Notes: a model not told the origin generated them from the letters alone. A DNA stretch of 57,511 nt from Bacteroidaceae bacterium (GCA_017453465.1 JAFTEV010000019.1:1-57511), one strand, 5' to 3'; positions 7,872 to 17,176 are shown, numbered from the stretch's first letter. Numbers and translations: made by a program.

Positions 7872-10433
7872 TTATTTAAATTCTACGATAGTAATGCCAG
7901 CACCTCCCAACTGTATATGTTCATCATGAAAGCTGGACACGTTGGGAATAGTCGAAAGGTATTGGCGTATTAGGGTCTTCAGAATGCCATTGCCAGTTCC
8001 GTGCAGGATTCTTACGCTGGAAACATTGGCTACCAGTGCATCGTCTATATAGTATGTTATGGTTTGCAAGGCTTCCTCGCCCCTCATGCCTCTCACATCG
8101 ATGTCTTGTGAAAAATGCAAAGCCCTTTCACGAATATCATTCCGTGTCTGAACCGAAACGAAAGTGGCAGCTCGTGGTTGTACTTTCGGAGCTTCTGTTG
8201 GCTCCAGCCTATTTATTTTCACATTTGTAATGACCGATCCAAAAGCCACGGTAGCCTCCTTCCCGTTCACTCGTTGTACAATGCCAGGAGTAGTAGTGCC
8301 CTTGATTCGTACATAGTTGCCAGTTTGAGGTTGAAAGACCTCTGCAGTTGTTTCTACCAAGGGTTTGCCCTTGTCCGAATCCTGTTTCTTGTTGCGACTC
8401 TTTTCTTGGCGGCGCTTCAGTTTTTCTATCTTTCGCTGAATGCGTTCCTCCATGACCGAAGCATCTATGGCCTCCACCTCCTGTTTGAAATCGTTGTGTT
8501 CCTGTCTGATTTGTCTTGTCCGTTCATTTTCGGCTTGAGCCTCTTTGATTTCTCTGACGGTCTGTTCAATGCGAGCATTTGATCGTTGCAGAAGTTCTTC
8601 TGCCTCCGCCTTGGCCCTGGCAATGATTTCTTGGCGTTGGCTGTGCAGTTTGGCTATCTCTTCTTCATATCGTTCAATGGTTTGCTCCATCAGCTTTTCT
8701 TGCTGGTGAATGCTTTGCCGTTTTTGTTCCCAGTAGCGTTTGTCTCTGACAATGTCTTGCAGATATTTGTCCGAATGGATGTAGTCCTTGCCTACAATCT
8801 CCGATGCATCGGCAATAACATCTTCGGGCAGACCAATTTTCCTTGCAATTTCCACAGCAAACGAACTTCCCGGATTGCCAATCTGGAGTTGGAACAACGG
8901 GCACATTTGTTGGCGGTCGTAAAGCATGGCTCCATTAATGATTCCGTCCGTTTCCTGTGCCAGATGCTTCAAGTTCTGGTAGTGAGTCGTAATGACACCA
9001 TACGAGTGCCGCTGATTAAAGCGTTTGAGCACAGCCTCAGCAATGGCTCCGCCGATTTGTGGCTCTGTACCGGTACCAAATTCGTCAATCAGAATCAGCG
9101 TTGCACCGTCAGCCTGTTTCAGCATATTCTTCATGTTCAGCAAGTGTGAAGAATATGTGGACAAATCATTCTCGATGGATTGTTCATCTCCAATATCAAT
9201 GAAAATGTTGCGGAAAATGCCCGTAACGCTGCTTTTAGCCATTGGCACAGGCAAACCGCACTGAAGCATGTATTGCAACAATCCTGTAGTCTTCAGGCAG
9301 ACCGACTTGCCACCAGCATTTGGACCAGAAATCAGCAGGATGCGGTTTTTCCCGCCGATGCAGATGTCAAGCGGGACAACCTTCTTCTCTCGTTCTCCAC
9401 TACGCACTTCTGCGGTGTTTTCTTTGCGGAATTTTTGCTGCAAAATAGGGTGAACAGCCAGACTCCAGTCTATGATTTGCTTATTCGTAATCCTGGGTTC
9501 AATGCTGTTTGTTAGGACAGAAAACTTTGCTTTAGCACGGATAAAGTCGATGTCCGCCAAAAATTCATAACTATGTAGAATTTCAGGAATTTCTGGCCGC
9601 AAAGTAGCGGTAAATTCCAGCAAAATCCGTTTGATTTCATGCCTTTCTTCCGCTTCCAGTTCCCTGATTCGGTTATTGGCTTCCACCACCTCTGCTGGTT
9701 CTATATAGATAGTTCTTCCGGTGTCCGATTCATCGTGAACAATGCCCCTGATTTTCCTTTTCATGGCAGGAGCTACAGGAATTACCAACCGTCCGTCGCG
9801 TAGGGTGGGGGCAACGTCCTTATCCACCAATCCGTCGTTTTTAGCAGCCTTCATGATGTTTGCCAATGTCCGTGAAATACTGCCAGTCGTGGCAGCCAGT
9901 TCATGGCGTATGCTCATGAGCTGTGGCGAGGCCGAATCCTTCACATTACCAAATTTGTCGAGAATTTGGTCTATGCGTTTCACCAGTTGTGGATAAGTAT
10001 GAACCTCCTCACTCAGTGCGTGCAGCAATCGGTATTTATATGGAATATTTTCTGGAGCAATCCCTTCTTCCTCAGCATTCTCCTGCTCTTCACCATTGTC
10101 CAGCTTTTTCAAAAAATTCACAATCAGGCAAATCGTATAGAGTGATCGTTGCAAATCGAACAATTCCTGCACTTCCATGTAAGTGTTGTCAATGCGGGCA
10201 TGTTTCAGTGACTGGCGTACATCAAAAAAGTTCTCGTCAGGAAAGTTGTCTTCTTGAATAATCCCTACAAACTCCATCGTCTGTCCAATCTCACGTCTGA
10301 TTTTCTGCACATCAGTCGAAAAGCCCATCTCCTGCACCCTTTGTCCACCCAGAGTGCAGAGACACAGACTGGTAAGCATCTCCCGAATTTTGTCAAACGA
10401 TATTTTCTGTTCAAAGTTGTTTGGATAGATCAT
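7872..10433 (-). CDS. mutS2: Endonuclease MutS2
   Basis: MutS-family ATPase lacking the mismatch-recognition domain, 853 aa. The core/clamp region occupies the first 330 residues. The ATPase has Walker A GPNAGGKS (370-377) and Walker B LILIDEFGTGTEP (about 450), followed by a long Glu/Arg-rich coiled coil (about 540-690). The C-terminal Smr nuclease domain carries DVRG and HGTGNGIL. MutS2 proteins limit homologous recombination and, in some bacteria, rescue collided ribosomes; which role applies here is not visible. Lies between uvrA (113 bases upstream) and the PD40 gene. Confidence 0.96.
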   Translation of the reverse strand: MIYPNNFEQKISFDKIREMLTSLCLCTLGGQRVQEMGFSTDVQKIRREIGQTMEFVGIIQEDNFPDENFFDVRQSLKHARIDNTYMEVQELFDLQRSLYTICLIVNFLKKLDNGEEQENAEEEGIAPENIPYKYRLLHALSEEVHTYPQLVKRIDQILDKFGNVKDSASPQLMSIRHELAATTGSISRTLANIMKAAKNDGLVDKDVAPTLRDGRLVIPVAPAMKRKIRGIVHDESDTGRTIYIEPAEVVEANNRIRELEAEERHEIKRILLEFTATLRPEIPEILHSYEFLADIDFIRAKAKFSVLTNSIEPRITNKQIIDWSLAVHPILQQKFRKENTAEVRSGEREKKVVPLDICIGGKNRILLISGPNAGGKSVCLKTTGLLQYMLQCGLPVPMAKSSVTGIFRNIFIDIGDEQSIENDLSTYSSHLLNMKNMLKQADGATLILIDEFGTGTEPQIGGAIAEAVLKRFNQRHSYGVITTHYQNLKHLAQETDGIINGAMLYDRQQMCPLFQLQIGNPGSSFAVEIARKIGLPEDVIADASEIVGKDYIHSDKYLQDIVRDKRYWEQKRQSIHQQEKLMEQTIERYEEEIAKLHSQRQEIIARAKAEAEELLQRSNARIEQTVREIKEAQAENERTRQIRQEHNDFKQEVEAIDASVMEERIQRKIEKLKRRQEKSRNKKQDSDKGKPLVETTAEVFQPQTGNYVRIKGTTTPGIVQRVNGKEATVAFGSVITNVKINRLEPTEAPKVQPRAATFVSVQTRNDIRERALHFSQDIDVRGMRGEEALQTITYYIDDALVANVSSVRILHGTGNGILKTLIRQYLSTIPNVSSFHDEHIQLGGAGITIVEFK

Positions 10434-10546
10434 TCTGCTTCTTCCTTCCTTTCTTTCTTTCTTTAAGTTTGTTAAGCCAACTTGTTCGACTGTTCTTTTT
10501 TGTTTCTTCGTTTTTACCGAAAAACTGTTATGTGAAGCGACCTCAC

Positions 10547-13384
10547 CTATAAATGAAGTTCTTCTTTTAGAAATTCTGAGGTGATTCCTTTGCCAGAGAG
10601 TGCAACCTCCTCTGGAGTACCTGTCACAACAACCATTCCGCCCCCCTTTCCGCCTTCTGGCCCCATATCAATAATGTGGTCTGCCAGTTTGATGACATCC
10701 AGATTATGCTCAATCACCAGCAACGTGTTGCCCTTGTTTACCAGCTTTGTCAGCACCTCCATCAAGATACGAATGTCTTCAAAATGTAACCCCGTTGTGG
10801 GTTCATCTAAGATATACAATGTTTTGCCAGTATCTCTTTTTGACAACTCCGTAGCCAGTTTCACACGTTGGCTTTCACCGCCCGATAGCGTTGAAGAAGG
10901 CTGCCCCAGCTTAATGTAGCCCAGCCCCACGTCCTGTATGGTTTTAATCTTGGAGAGAATCTGATGTTGATTTTCAAAAAACTCTACAGCCTGATTGATG
11001 GTCATGTCGAGCACATCGGCAATGGACTTTCCCTTGAACCGCACCTCCAGTGTTTCTCGGTTATAACGTTTGCCGCGACATTCCTCGCAGGGCACCAACA
11101 CATCGGGCAGGAAATTCATGGCAATGGTCTTGTACCCATTGCCTGCGCACGTCTCACACCGTCCTCCCTTCACGTTAAACGAGAAACGTCCTGGCTTGTA
11201 GCCACGCATCTTGGCTTCAGGCATTTCTATGAACAGATTGCGAATGTCAGTAAACACACCCGTGTAGGTGGCAGGATTAGATCGGGGCGTGTGTCCCAGT
11301 GGACTTTGGTCAACATTCACAACCTTGTCCACATACTTGACACCCTCAATGCTATCGTATGTCAATGGCTCTTTTAGTGACCGGTAGAACGTTTGCGACA
11401 AGATGGGCTGCAAAGTCTCGTTCACCAATGTCGATTTTCCACTGCCACTTACCCCTGTCACCACAATGAGCTTGCCCAGCGGAAAATCCACAGTCACGTT
11501 TTTCAGGTTATTGCCCTTCGCACCGTGAATGGTAATACATTTACCATTTCCCTTCCTACGTTCTGCGGGAACCTCAATCTGCTTTTCGCCATTCAGGTAT
11601 TGTGAAGTCAGCGTGTGTGTCTTCAGCATCTCCGCAGGGCTGCCCTGAAACATGACTTCTCCGCCATTCCGTCCAGCCTTGGGACCCATGTCGATGATGT
11701 AGTCCGAGTTGACCATCATGTCCTTGTCGTGCTCTACTACAACCACCGTGTTGCCCTCGTCCCTCAACATCTTCAGCGACTGGATGAGACGCATATTGTC
11801 GCGTTGATGCAGTCCAATGCTTGGCTCATCCAGAATGTACAGTACATTGACCAACTTTGCACCAATTTGGGTTGCCAGTCGGATGCGCTGACTTTCTCCA
11901 CCCGACAGACTCATGCTGCTCCTCCCCAAAGACAAATAGTCCAGCCCTACATTCAAAAGGAACTCCAGTCTTGAGCGTATCTCCTTGATAATCTCACTTG
12001 CTACAGCCTTTTGCTTACCCTTTAGTTGAGGTTCTATGTCGTTAAACCACTTATTCAATTCATGCAAATCCATACACGCCAATTCGTGTATATTTTTGCC
12101 GCCAATGCGAAAGTGCAAAGCCTCCTTGTTCAGTCTGGCTCCGTGGCAAACGGGGCACTCCGTCACACTGTCGAAAGAGTCCGCCCACTTTTGGGCTGAA
12201 GCCGAAGTTTCGGCATCGCGCAGCTGGTGGATGTATTTTGCCAGACCCTCATATTCTGTGTAGAAGTCGCTGCTTGTGTGAATCAGTTCAGCCTTGATGC
12301 AGATGCGTTCCTGCCGCCCATAAATAATGTCGTGAATGGCATCCTCCGACAAATCCTTCACAGGCGTATTCAGCCCATATCCATGAGCCTCCAGCACAGC
12401 TTCAATCTGCCAAAATATCATGGCCTTCTTAGCCTTTCCCAGCGGAGCTAATGCCCCCTCTGCCACCGACAGGTTGCGGTCGGGCACAATCTTGTTCACG
12501 TCGATGAGGCTTACCGTGCCCAGCCCCTTGCAATAGCTGCAAGCCCCCATAGGAGAATTGAACGAAAAATTGTTTGGAGCAGGTTCATGGTAACACAGCC
12601 CTGTAGTGGGACACATCAGTTGCCTTGAAAAATGCTTCACATCCTCATTTCCCTTCTCGGCCACCATGATTTGTCCGTCGCCCATCTTCATGGCCACTTC
12701 TAGACTCTTCCTCAGTCGCTCCGCATCCTTGCTGTTCACAGCCAGTTTGTCCACCACAACCTCTATGTTGTGGTTCTTGTATCGGTCCACCTTCATCCCT
12801 GGCTCTACCTCCTTGATTTCACCGTCAACACGAGCCCACAAGTAGCCCTTCTTGCGGATACTCTCAAACAGTTCGCGGTAGTGTCCCTTGCGGCTTCTCA
12901 CCAGCGGAGCCAAAATGTAGATGCGCCGACCATCATACTCCTTGAGAATCAGCTCTTGCACCTCTTCCTCGGTGTATTTCACCATCTTCTCGCCTGTTTC
13001 ATAGCTGTATGCCTCTCCAGCCCTTGCAAACAGCAGTCGCATGTAGTCATACACCTCAGTCACAGTCCCCACCGTGGAACGCGGATTCTTATTCGTTGTT
13101 TTCTGTTCTATGCTGATGACGGGCGACAACCCGGTAATTTTGTCCACATCGGGGCGTTCCATGTTGCCGAGGAAATTTCTCACGTAGGCCGAGAATGTCT
13201 CGATGTATCGGCGTTGTCCCTCGGCAAACAGCGTGTCGAAGGCCAGCGATGACTTGCCGCTGCCGCTCAGTCCCGTAATCACCGTCAGACTGTTTCGGGG
13301 AATGCTTGCGTCAATATTCTTCAGGTTATGCACCCGCGCACCCTCTATTTCGATGCGTTGTCCGTTACCCTTATTCATCATCAA
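10547..13384 (-). CDS. uvrA: Excinuclease ABC subunit A (UvrA)
   Basis: Damage-recognition ATPase of nucleotide excision repair, 945 aa. It has two ABC modules: Walker A GLSGSGKS (38-45) and GVSGSGKS (about 640), each with an LSGGESQR signature and ILDEP Walker B. Cys-pair zinc modules are visible (CSYC, CPVCHG, CETCAGNG...CEEC). The first ATG of an ATGATGATG run at 13384 overlaps the stop of the preceding gene (ATGA); any of the three codons could be used. The length is full and the gene looks intact. It continues the leftward operon towards mutS2, which groups two DNA-maintenance genes. Confidence 0.97.
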   Translation of the reverse strand: MMMNKGNGQRIEIEGARVHNLKNIDASIPRNSLTVITGLSGSGKSSLAFDTLFAEGQRRYIETFSAYVRNFLGNMERPDVDKITGLSPVISIEQKTTNKNPRSTVGTVTEVYDYMRLLFARAGEAYSYETGEKMVKYTEEEVQELILKEYDGRRIYILAPLVRSRKGHYRELFESIRKKGYLWARVDGEIKEVEPGMKVDRYKNHNIEVVVDKLAVNSKDAERLRKSLEVAMKMGDGQIMVAEKGNEDVKHFSRQLMCPTTGLCYHEPAPNNFSFNSPMGACSYCKGLGTVSLIDVNKIVPDRNLSVAEGALAPLGKAKKAMIFWQIEAVLEAHGYGLNTPVKDLSEDAIHDIIYGRQERICIKAELIHTSSDFYTEYEGLAKYIHQLRDAETSASAQKWADSFDSVTECPVCHGARLNKEALHFRIGGKNIHELACMDLHELNKWFNDIEPQLKGKQKAVASEIIKEIRSRLEFLLNVGLDYLSLGRSSMSLSGGESQRIRLATQIGAKLVNVLYILDEPSIGLHQRDNMRLIQSLKMLRDEGNTVVVVEHDKDMMVNSDYIIDMGPKAGRNGGEVMFQGSPAEMLKTHTLTSQYLNGEKQIEVPAERRKGNGKCITIHGAKGNNLKNVTVDFPLGKLIVVTGVSGSGKSTLVNETLQPILSQTFYRSLKEPLTYDSIEGVKYVDKVVNVDQSPLGHTPRSNPATYTGVFTDIRNLFIEMPEAKMRGYKPGRFSFNVKGGRCETCAGNGYKTIAMNFLPDVLVPCEECRGKRYNRETLEVRFKGKSIADVLDMTINQAVEFFENQHQILSKIKTIQDVGLGYIKLGQPSSTLSGGESQRVKLATELSKRDTGKTLYILDEPTTGLHFEDIRILMEVLTKLVNKGNTLLVIEHNLDVIKLADHIIDMGPEGGKGGGMVVVTGTPEEVALSGKGITSEFLKEELHL

Positions 13385-14142
13385 TTCTCTGTTGTATTAC
13401 CATCCGTTTCGTTTGACTCCTTGTAGCCCTTCAGTACATTGATGGCCTTCTTTATTTTATATACCACACCGTCGCTACCCTCAGCCACAAGGTTCAGGAA
13501 ATACACACCGTCCTTGGCTACCTTCCCGCCGATATATCCATCCCAGATGCACAGTCGGCCAATGGAAGACTTCTCGTGGGCTACAGCTTCCTCATAATTA
13601 CACTGAGCCACCTTCTTGCCCCAGCGGTTAAAAATCATAGCCTCCAGCTTGACGATAGACTTATAAGTCAGAATCAGCTCGTCATTCCTGTCATCATTGT
13701 TCGGCGAAATACCGTCAGGACACGTCAGCGAAGACTCCGGAATGGTAAACGTAATAGAGTCCAGGTCATCAATGTCATACATCTTATCCCCGTTATAATA
13801 GCAGGAAACCGAAAACTTCACATTATACGTGCCCGACTCCGTCAGCGTAAACTCCGTGTCTTGCTCATTTCGTCTGATGAGCAGATTTGCCCTTCCGCTT
13901 TCAATCTTTCTCAACTGCCAGTCATAATAACAAGTGTATTCTTCTGCATTCACCATGTTTGCCAAACAAGAAATGGTGATTGGGGCCTCTTCCGAAAACG
14001 AGTCACCACCACGGATGGTGTCCGTCTCGTTTTTCTCCTTTGAGAAATACACCACAGCAGGATTTGCGTTGGGGATAAAAGTTTGTCCCATCGACGACAC
14101 AGTGAAAAGCAGAAAGCAAAAACTAAACAACAATCGTATCAT
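13381..14142 (-). CDS. Secreted protein with gliding-motility-associated (T9SS type B) C-terminus
   Basis: Exported protein of about 253 aa, starting at the ATG at 14142, which gives a clean signal peptide (MIRLLFSFCFLLFTVSSMGQ). The frame is open further upstream, but that part is the leader with CGGTTT repeats. The middle resembles a PKD/Ig-like fold. The last 100 residues match the CHU_C / gliding motility-associated C-terminal domain: CPDGISPNNDDRND, FNRWGKKV, CIWDGYIGG, GVYFLNL. That domain is a type B signal for type IX secretion in Bacteroidetes. It is translationally coupled to uvrA by ATGA, although the functions look unrelated. Confidence 0.78.
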   Translation of the reverse strand: MIRLLFSFCFLLFTVSSMGQTFIPNANPAVVYFSKEKNETDTIRGGDSFSEEAPITISCLANMVNAEEYTCYYDWQLRKIESGRANLLIRRNEQDTEFTLTESGTYNVKFSVSCYYNGDKMYDIDDLDSITFTIPESSLTCPDGISPNNDDRNDELILTYKSIVKLEAMIFNRWGKKVAQCNYEEAVAHEKSSIGRLCIWDGYIGGKVAKDGVYFLNLVAEGSDGVVYKIKKAINVLKGYKESNETDGNTTEN

Positions 14143-14149
14143 ATTTCCA

Positions 14150-14240
14150 TTTTTTTTCAGTTGTTTTGCGGCCATTCGGTTTTTCGGTTTTTCGGTTGTA
14201 CGGTATTGCGGTTTGTCACCGTAAAACCGCATAACCGTAA
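14150..14240 (+). repeat. CGGTTT-rich repeat with hairpin (copy A)
   Basis: Several CGGTTT/CGGTTG units (14177-14215) lead into a 29-base segment (14209-14237) that recurs with one mismatch at 16518-16546 and can fold through CGGTTT/AAACCG. It lies in the leader of the gene starting at 14142. Confidence 0.5.
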
Positions 14241-14271
14241 AGCAAAGTGCAGCAAACCGCATAAATAATAC

Positions 14272-14280
14272 GCAAAGATA
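14272..14280 (-). promoter_or_regulatory. Promoter -7 box for the uvrA-mnmE operon
   Basis: Minus-strand TATCTTTGC matches TAnnTTTG. It implies an untranslated leader of about 120 bases carrying the CGGTTT repeats. Confidence 0.6.
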
Positions 14281-14365
14281 CGGCTTTTTGGTATCTTTCC
14301 ACATGAAAAAAGACATAAAAAGACACTAAAAACCCAAAAACCGCTTCCATGTAATAAAAAATCAC

Positions 14366-14374
14366 TAATTTTGC
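14366..14374 (+). promoter_or_regulatory. Promoter -7 box for the LysM/PorT genes
   Basis: TAATTTTGC, about 22 bases before the ATG at 14396, divergent from the box at 14272-14280. Confidence 0.6.
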
Positions 14375-14395
14375 GTCACAAAAACCACAAAAGAC

Positions 14396-15769
14396 ATGAA
14401 CAGACTCACTGCATTCATCCTCACACTCATTCTTCACACTTCATTTCTCATCACTTCCTCCTCGGCTCAAACAGACTGCAAACTTACCCACAAAACTGCT
14501 AAGAAGGAAACCATCTACGGCATTTCACATCTCTACGGCATCACCGAAGAAGAACTCATTGCCGCGAACCCCCAATTGGCAGAGAAAAAACTGAAGAAGG
14601 GGCAGCTCCTTTGCATTCCCTACAGCCGTGCAGAACTCGACTCCATCCGTCAGGCAGCATCCGCCAGGCATGAAGCAGAAGAAGCCGCACGCATCCACCC
14701 CCTCACCACCATCAAAGTGGGAATCATCCTCCCCTTTGCCCTCGACAAAGCCAAACCCACCGACGAAGCACAAAAAATGCTCGATTTCTACAAAGGCATC
14801 CTGCTCATCGTTGATTCACTCAAACGCACAGGTCTGAACCTCGACATCCTCACATTGGACGAAGGCTCTGCCGACGCCTCAAAAATACAATCCGTCCTCC
14901 AGCACACCCAGCTGCGTGAAGCCAACCTCATCATCGGCCCAGGCCGAGCTGCCGACATCCCCCCCTTGACAGCTTTTGCCCAGCAGCACCACATCCCCCT
15001 TGTCATCCCATTCTCCAACACCGACGGCATCATCGGTGGACGGCCATACGTTTTTCAGTGTAACACGCAACTGCCCACACACTACCCAAAACTCATTCAG
15101 CGTTTCATCGCCCGCCATGCAGCCGACAACATCATCTTCGTGGAAATGAACGACAAGTCACCCGAAGGCTACACAGCCAAGCTGGTCAATGCACTCACCC
15201 AGCAAGGCATCAACTACCAGCGAGTCAGCTTTACCGACATGGACACCAAATTCACGCCCCTGCTCCAGACAGGTAAAAACAATCTCCTTCTGCCCTCATC
15301 GCCCACCAGCGGTAACTTTGAAATGCTATGTCTGAAACTCAACAACCTGGCACTGCCCACCACACATAACATCCAGATTATAGGCTCCCCCGAATGGCAG
15401 ACCCTTCCGCAGAAAAGCCAGAAAAACATGTATAAATACAACGCCACCTACTTTACTACTTTCTACACCAACACGCTCTCGTCACGTACACAAGCCTTCA
15501 ACCAGAAATTCCAGCAAACCTATAACCATACACAAATCCTCAGCTATCCCCGCTATGCAGAAATGGGACACGACATAGCAGCATTCTTCCTTACCGCCCT
15601 CCAGCGATACGGTGACAAATTCTTCAATCACATCCAGCATCACGATTACAACTCCCTTCAGCTTCCCCTTCACTTCCAGCGCAAAGATGACCAGAGCGGC
15701 TACACCAACACCGCCACCTATATCATTTATTACAAAACCGACGGCGACATCATATTAACAACTTTCTAA
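14396..15769 (+). CDS. LysM and periplasmic-binding-protein-like protein
   Basis: Exported protein of 457 aa. A signal peptide runs to about residue 24 (SSSAQ). A LysM peptidoglycan-binding module follows (about 30-76: KTAKKETIYGISHLYGITEEELIAANP in outline). The remainder (about 100-457) resembles the type I periplasmic-binding fold seen in Leu/Ile/Val receptors and LpoA-like proteins, starting at VGIILPFA and including NLIIGPGRA. No transporter genes are near, so a cell-wall-linked sensing or peptidoglycan-synthesis role is likelier than nutrient uptake; this is inference. The next gene, a PorT-like barrel, starts 11 bases downstream, so the two are probably one operon. Confidence 0.8.
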   Translation: MNRLTAFILTLILHTSFLITSSSAQTDCKLTHKTAKKETIYGISHLYGITEEELIAANPQLAEKKLKKGQLLCIPYSRAELDSIRQAASARHEAEEAARIHPLTTIKVGIILPFALDKAKPTDEAQKMLDFYKGILLIVDSLKRTGLNLDILTLDEGSADASKIQSVLQHTQLREANLIIGPGRAADIPPLTAFAQQHHIPLVIPFSNTDGIIGGRPYVFQCNTQLPTHYPKLIQRFIARHAADNIIFVEMNDKSPEGYTAKLVNALTQQGINYQRVSFTDMDTKFTPLLQTGKNNLLLPSSPTSGNFEMLCLKLNNLALPTTHNIQIIGSPEWQTLPQKSQKNMYKYNATYFTTFYTNTLSSRTQAFNQKFQQTYNHTQILSYPRYAEMGHDIAAFFLTALQRYGDKFFNHIQHHDYNSLQLPLHFQRKDDQSGYTNTATYIIYYKTDGDIILTTF

Positions 15770-15780
15770 TTTGTGGTTTT

Positions 15781-16497
15781 ATGAAACCATTCCTCTTTTT
15801 AAGTATCCTTCTCATCTTCATTCCTCTCCACTCCTCAGCGCAAGTAGGGCAGAGGCGCAACGACTTTTCCATCGGAGCCACGGGCGGCTACACCCTCAAC
15901 CGCCGCAGTTTCCAGCCCAAAATCAAGCAAACTTACTTGGGCTTTCCGATGGTAGGATTTGCCGCCCGTTACATCTGCGAAAAATACTTTACCTGCATTG
16001 CTGGCATACAAGCGGAAGTCAACTATAACAACCTGGGTTGGAAAGAAGTCATCGAAGACGGATCTGGCAATACCTACTCACGCGACCTCCACTACCTGCA
16101 AGTACCCATCCTCATGCAAATGGGGTGGGGACGTGAGCTACGCGGCTTCAAATTTGTCTTTATGGCGGGTCCCCAGTTCGGCTTTTGTTTGGGCAGCACC
16201 GAACATCAGGGCGGTCAGCAGCCCTGGGACATTTCTCGCCGTCCGCAGCAAGTGACGCACCAGTACGGCAGAGAACTCGACAAAAACTTTGACTACGGCA
16301 TCGCTGCAGGACTCGGACTCGAATACTCTTCTGTAATTGGCCACTTCATCCTTGAAGGCCGATACTATTTCGGACTGGGCGACGCCTTCGACAACAGTAA
16401 AAAGGGCTATTTCGGACGTTCTGCCAACCAGACCATCTATGCCAAACTTACCTACCTCTTCGATATTGTCCGTACCAAAGACTGCATTCGGAAATAA
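15781..16497 (+). CDS. PorT-family outer membrane beta-barrel protein
   Basis: 238 aa protein with a signal peptide (MKPFLFLSILLIFIPLHSSAQ) and alternating hydrophobic strands ending in an aromatic/hydrophobic barrel terminus (IYAKLTYLFDIV). It fits the OMP_b-brl_2 / PorT family; typical features are FSIGATGGY near the start and the strands YLQVPILMQMGW and FKFVFMAGPQFGF. True PorT works in the type IX system, but many family members are generic eight-stranded barrels, so function is not assigned. Co-transcribed with the LysM protein. Confidence 0.78.
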   Translation: MKPFLFLSILLIFIPLHSSAQVGQRRNDFSIGATGGYTLNRRSFQPKIKQTYLGFPMVGFAARYICEKYFTCIAGIQAEVNYNNLGWKEVIEDGSGNTYSRDLHYLQVPILMQMGWGRELRGFKFVFMAGPQFGFCLGSTEHQGGQQPWDISRRPQQVTHQYGRELDKNFDYGIAAGLGLEYSSVIGHFILEGRYYFGLGDAFDNSKKGYFGRSANQTIYAKLTYLFDIVRTKDCIRK

Positions 16498-16499
16498 AT

Positions 16500-16590
16500 T
16501 GCAGTTGGACGGTTTCACGGTTTGTCACCGTAAAACCGTATAACCGCACAAGCGTCCAACCGCACAATCGCAAAAACCGTAAAACTGTTA
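16500..16590 (+). repeat. CGGTTT-rich repeat with hairpin (copy B)
   Basis: The segment 16518-16546 matches 14209-14237 at 28 of 29 positions and can form an ACGGTTT/AAAACCGT stem. It is followed by further ACCGTA/ACCGCA units. Together the two copies bracket the LysM/PorT operon. Confidence 0.5.
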
Positions 16591-16640
16591 AAAAAAACGA
16601 TTTTTCCGTCGAAAACCTTGCACGTTCAAAATATTCCATA

Positions 16641-16648
16641 TATCTTTG
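16641..16648 (+). promoter_or_regulatory. Promoter -7 box for the structured RNA
   Basis: TATCTTTG matches TAnnTTTG, with TTG at 16617-16619 near -33. The predicted start is about 16655. Confidence 0.55.
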
Positions 16649-16654
16649 CACAAC

Positions 16655-16906
16655 GAAAAACCAAAAAAACATCGACCTTTGACATAGACCGGGGGATGAC
16701 AGATCGGGATACTCATCAAATTACATCAGAAAACCGGGAATGCGATTCAGCCAATGGCGGGCCACACCCCGCTGTCGCCAGGTCATCGAGCCTGGAGTTT
16801 CGGCAGCCATGGGCAACTCTTCGAGTCGGTGGATTACAAAGGCTGAACCTGCGCTCAAAACTTACAAGCTCGGAGTTTCATCACATCTCCTCCCTCGGCC
16901 TTTTTC
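16655..16906 (+). ncRNA. Unidentified structured noncoding RNA candidate
   Basis: A closing stem pairs AGACCGGGGGA (16686-16696) with TCCCTCGGCCT (16891-16901), with one mismatch and one GU, and is followed at once by TTTTTCT. Inside, TTCAGCC (16746-16752) pairs with GGCTGAA (16841-16847) and encloses GCGGG/CCCGC, CCAGG/CCTGG and a CCA..ACTC/GAGT..TGG arm; CCGGG can pair with CTCGG. A promoter lies just upstream and no open frame is convincing. I recognise no known family (no RNase P, tmRNA, SRP or 6S signature). Confidence 0.55.
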
Positions 16907-16918
16907 TATAAACGTTCA

Positions 16919-16993
16919 GAGCCAAAGCGTTTTAGCACCAGTGAAGGGACTTTTCTGCATCCTTCTCTTTCTGACACTAAAACCCTTTGGCTC
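16919..16993 (+). terminator. 17-bp inverted repeat with T-tract
   Basis: The arms 16919-16935 and 16977-16993 are complementary at 16 of 17 positions (GAGCCAAAG/CTTTGGCTC core) around a 41-base loop, followed by TTTTT at 16999-17003. It could be a back-up terminator or a remnant palindromic element. Confidence 0.4.
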
Positions 16994-17118
16994 CAAACTT
17001 TTTACAGGAACTCTTTCCTCCCCCGATTCTTCATGTATTTGTAGCACCGCCCAAGGTGCTGTTCGTGTAATATGCATGGTTCATGAGTTTTCGTGTCATT
17101 CGTGTAGAAAACAACACG

Positions 17119-17156
17119 AAAAGGAGGGTGTGTCATAAGAGACACACCCTCCTTTT
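17119..17156. terminator. Strong terminator (bidirectional)
   Basis: A perfect 16-bp stem (17119-17134 with 17141-17156, GGAGGGTGTGTC core) with a 6-base loop, flanked by A and T runs. It lies 20 bases past the stop of the leftward KEA-rich gene. Confidence 0.9.
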
Positions 17157-17176
17157 AGGGATGCTGGGGTCAGGTG

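Larger units (their letters stand above)
16498..17176. other. Noncoding interval with several structured elements
   Basis: This 679-base interval has no credible gene. In order it holds the second CGGTTT repeat (16500-16590), a rightward promoter (16641-16648), a structured RNA candidate (about 16655-16906), a 17-bp inverted repeat (16919-16993), a small hairpin AGCACC/GGTGCT near 17043-17060, and a strong terminator (17119-17156). Confidence 0.6.

Noticed and set aside
16655-16906. Assignment as RNase P, tmRNA or SRP RNA
   Set aside because: The conserved cores of these RNAs (for example GAGGAAAGTCC of RNase P or the SRP GGAAGGAAGCAG loop) are absent.
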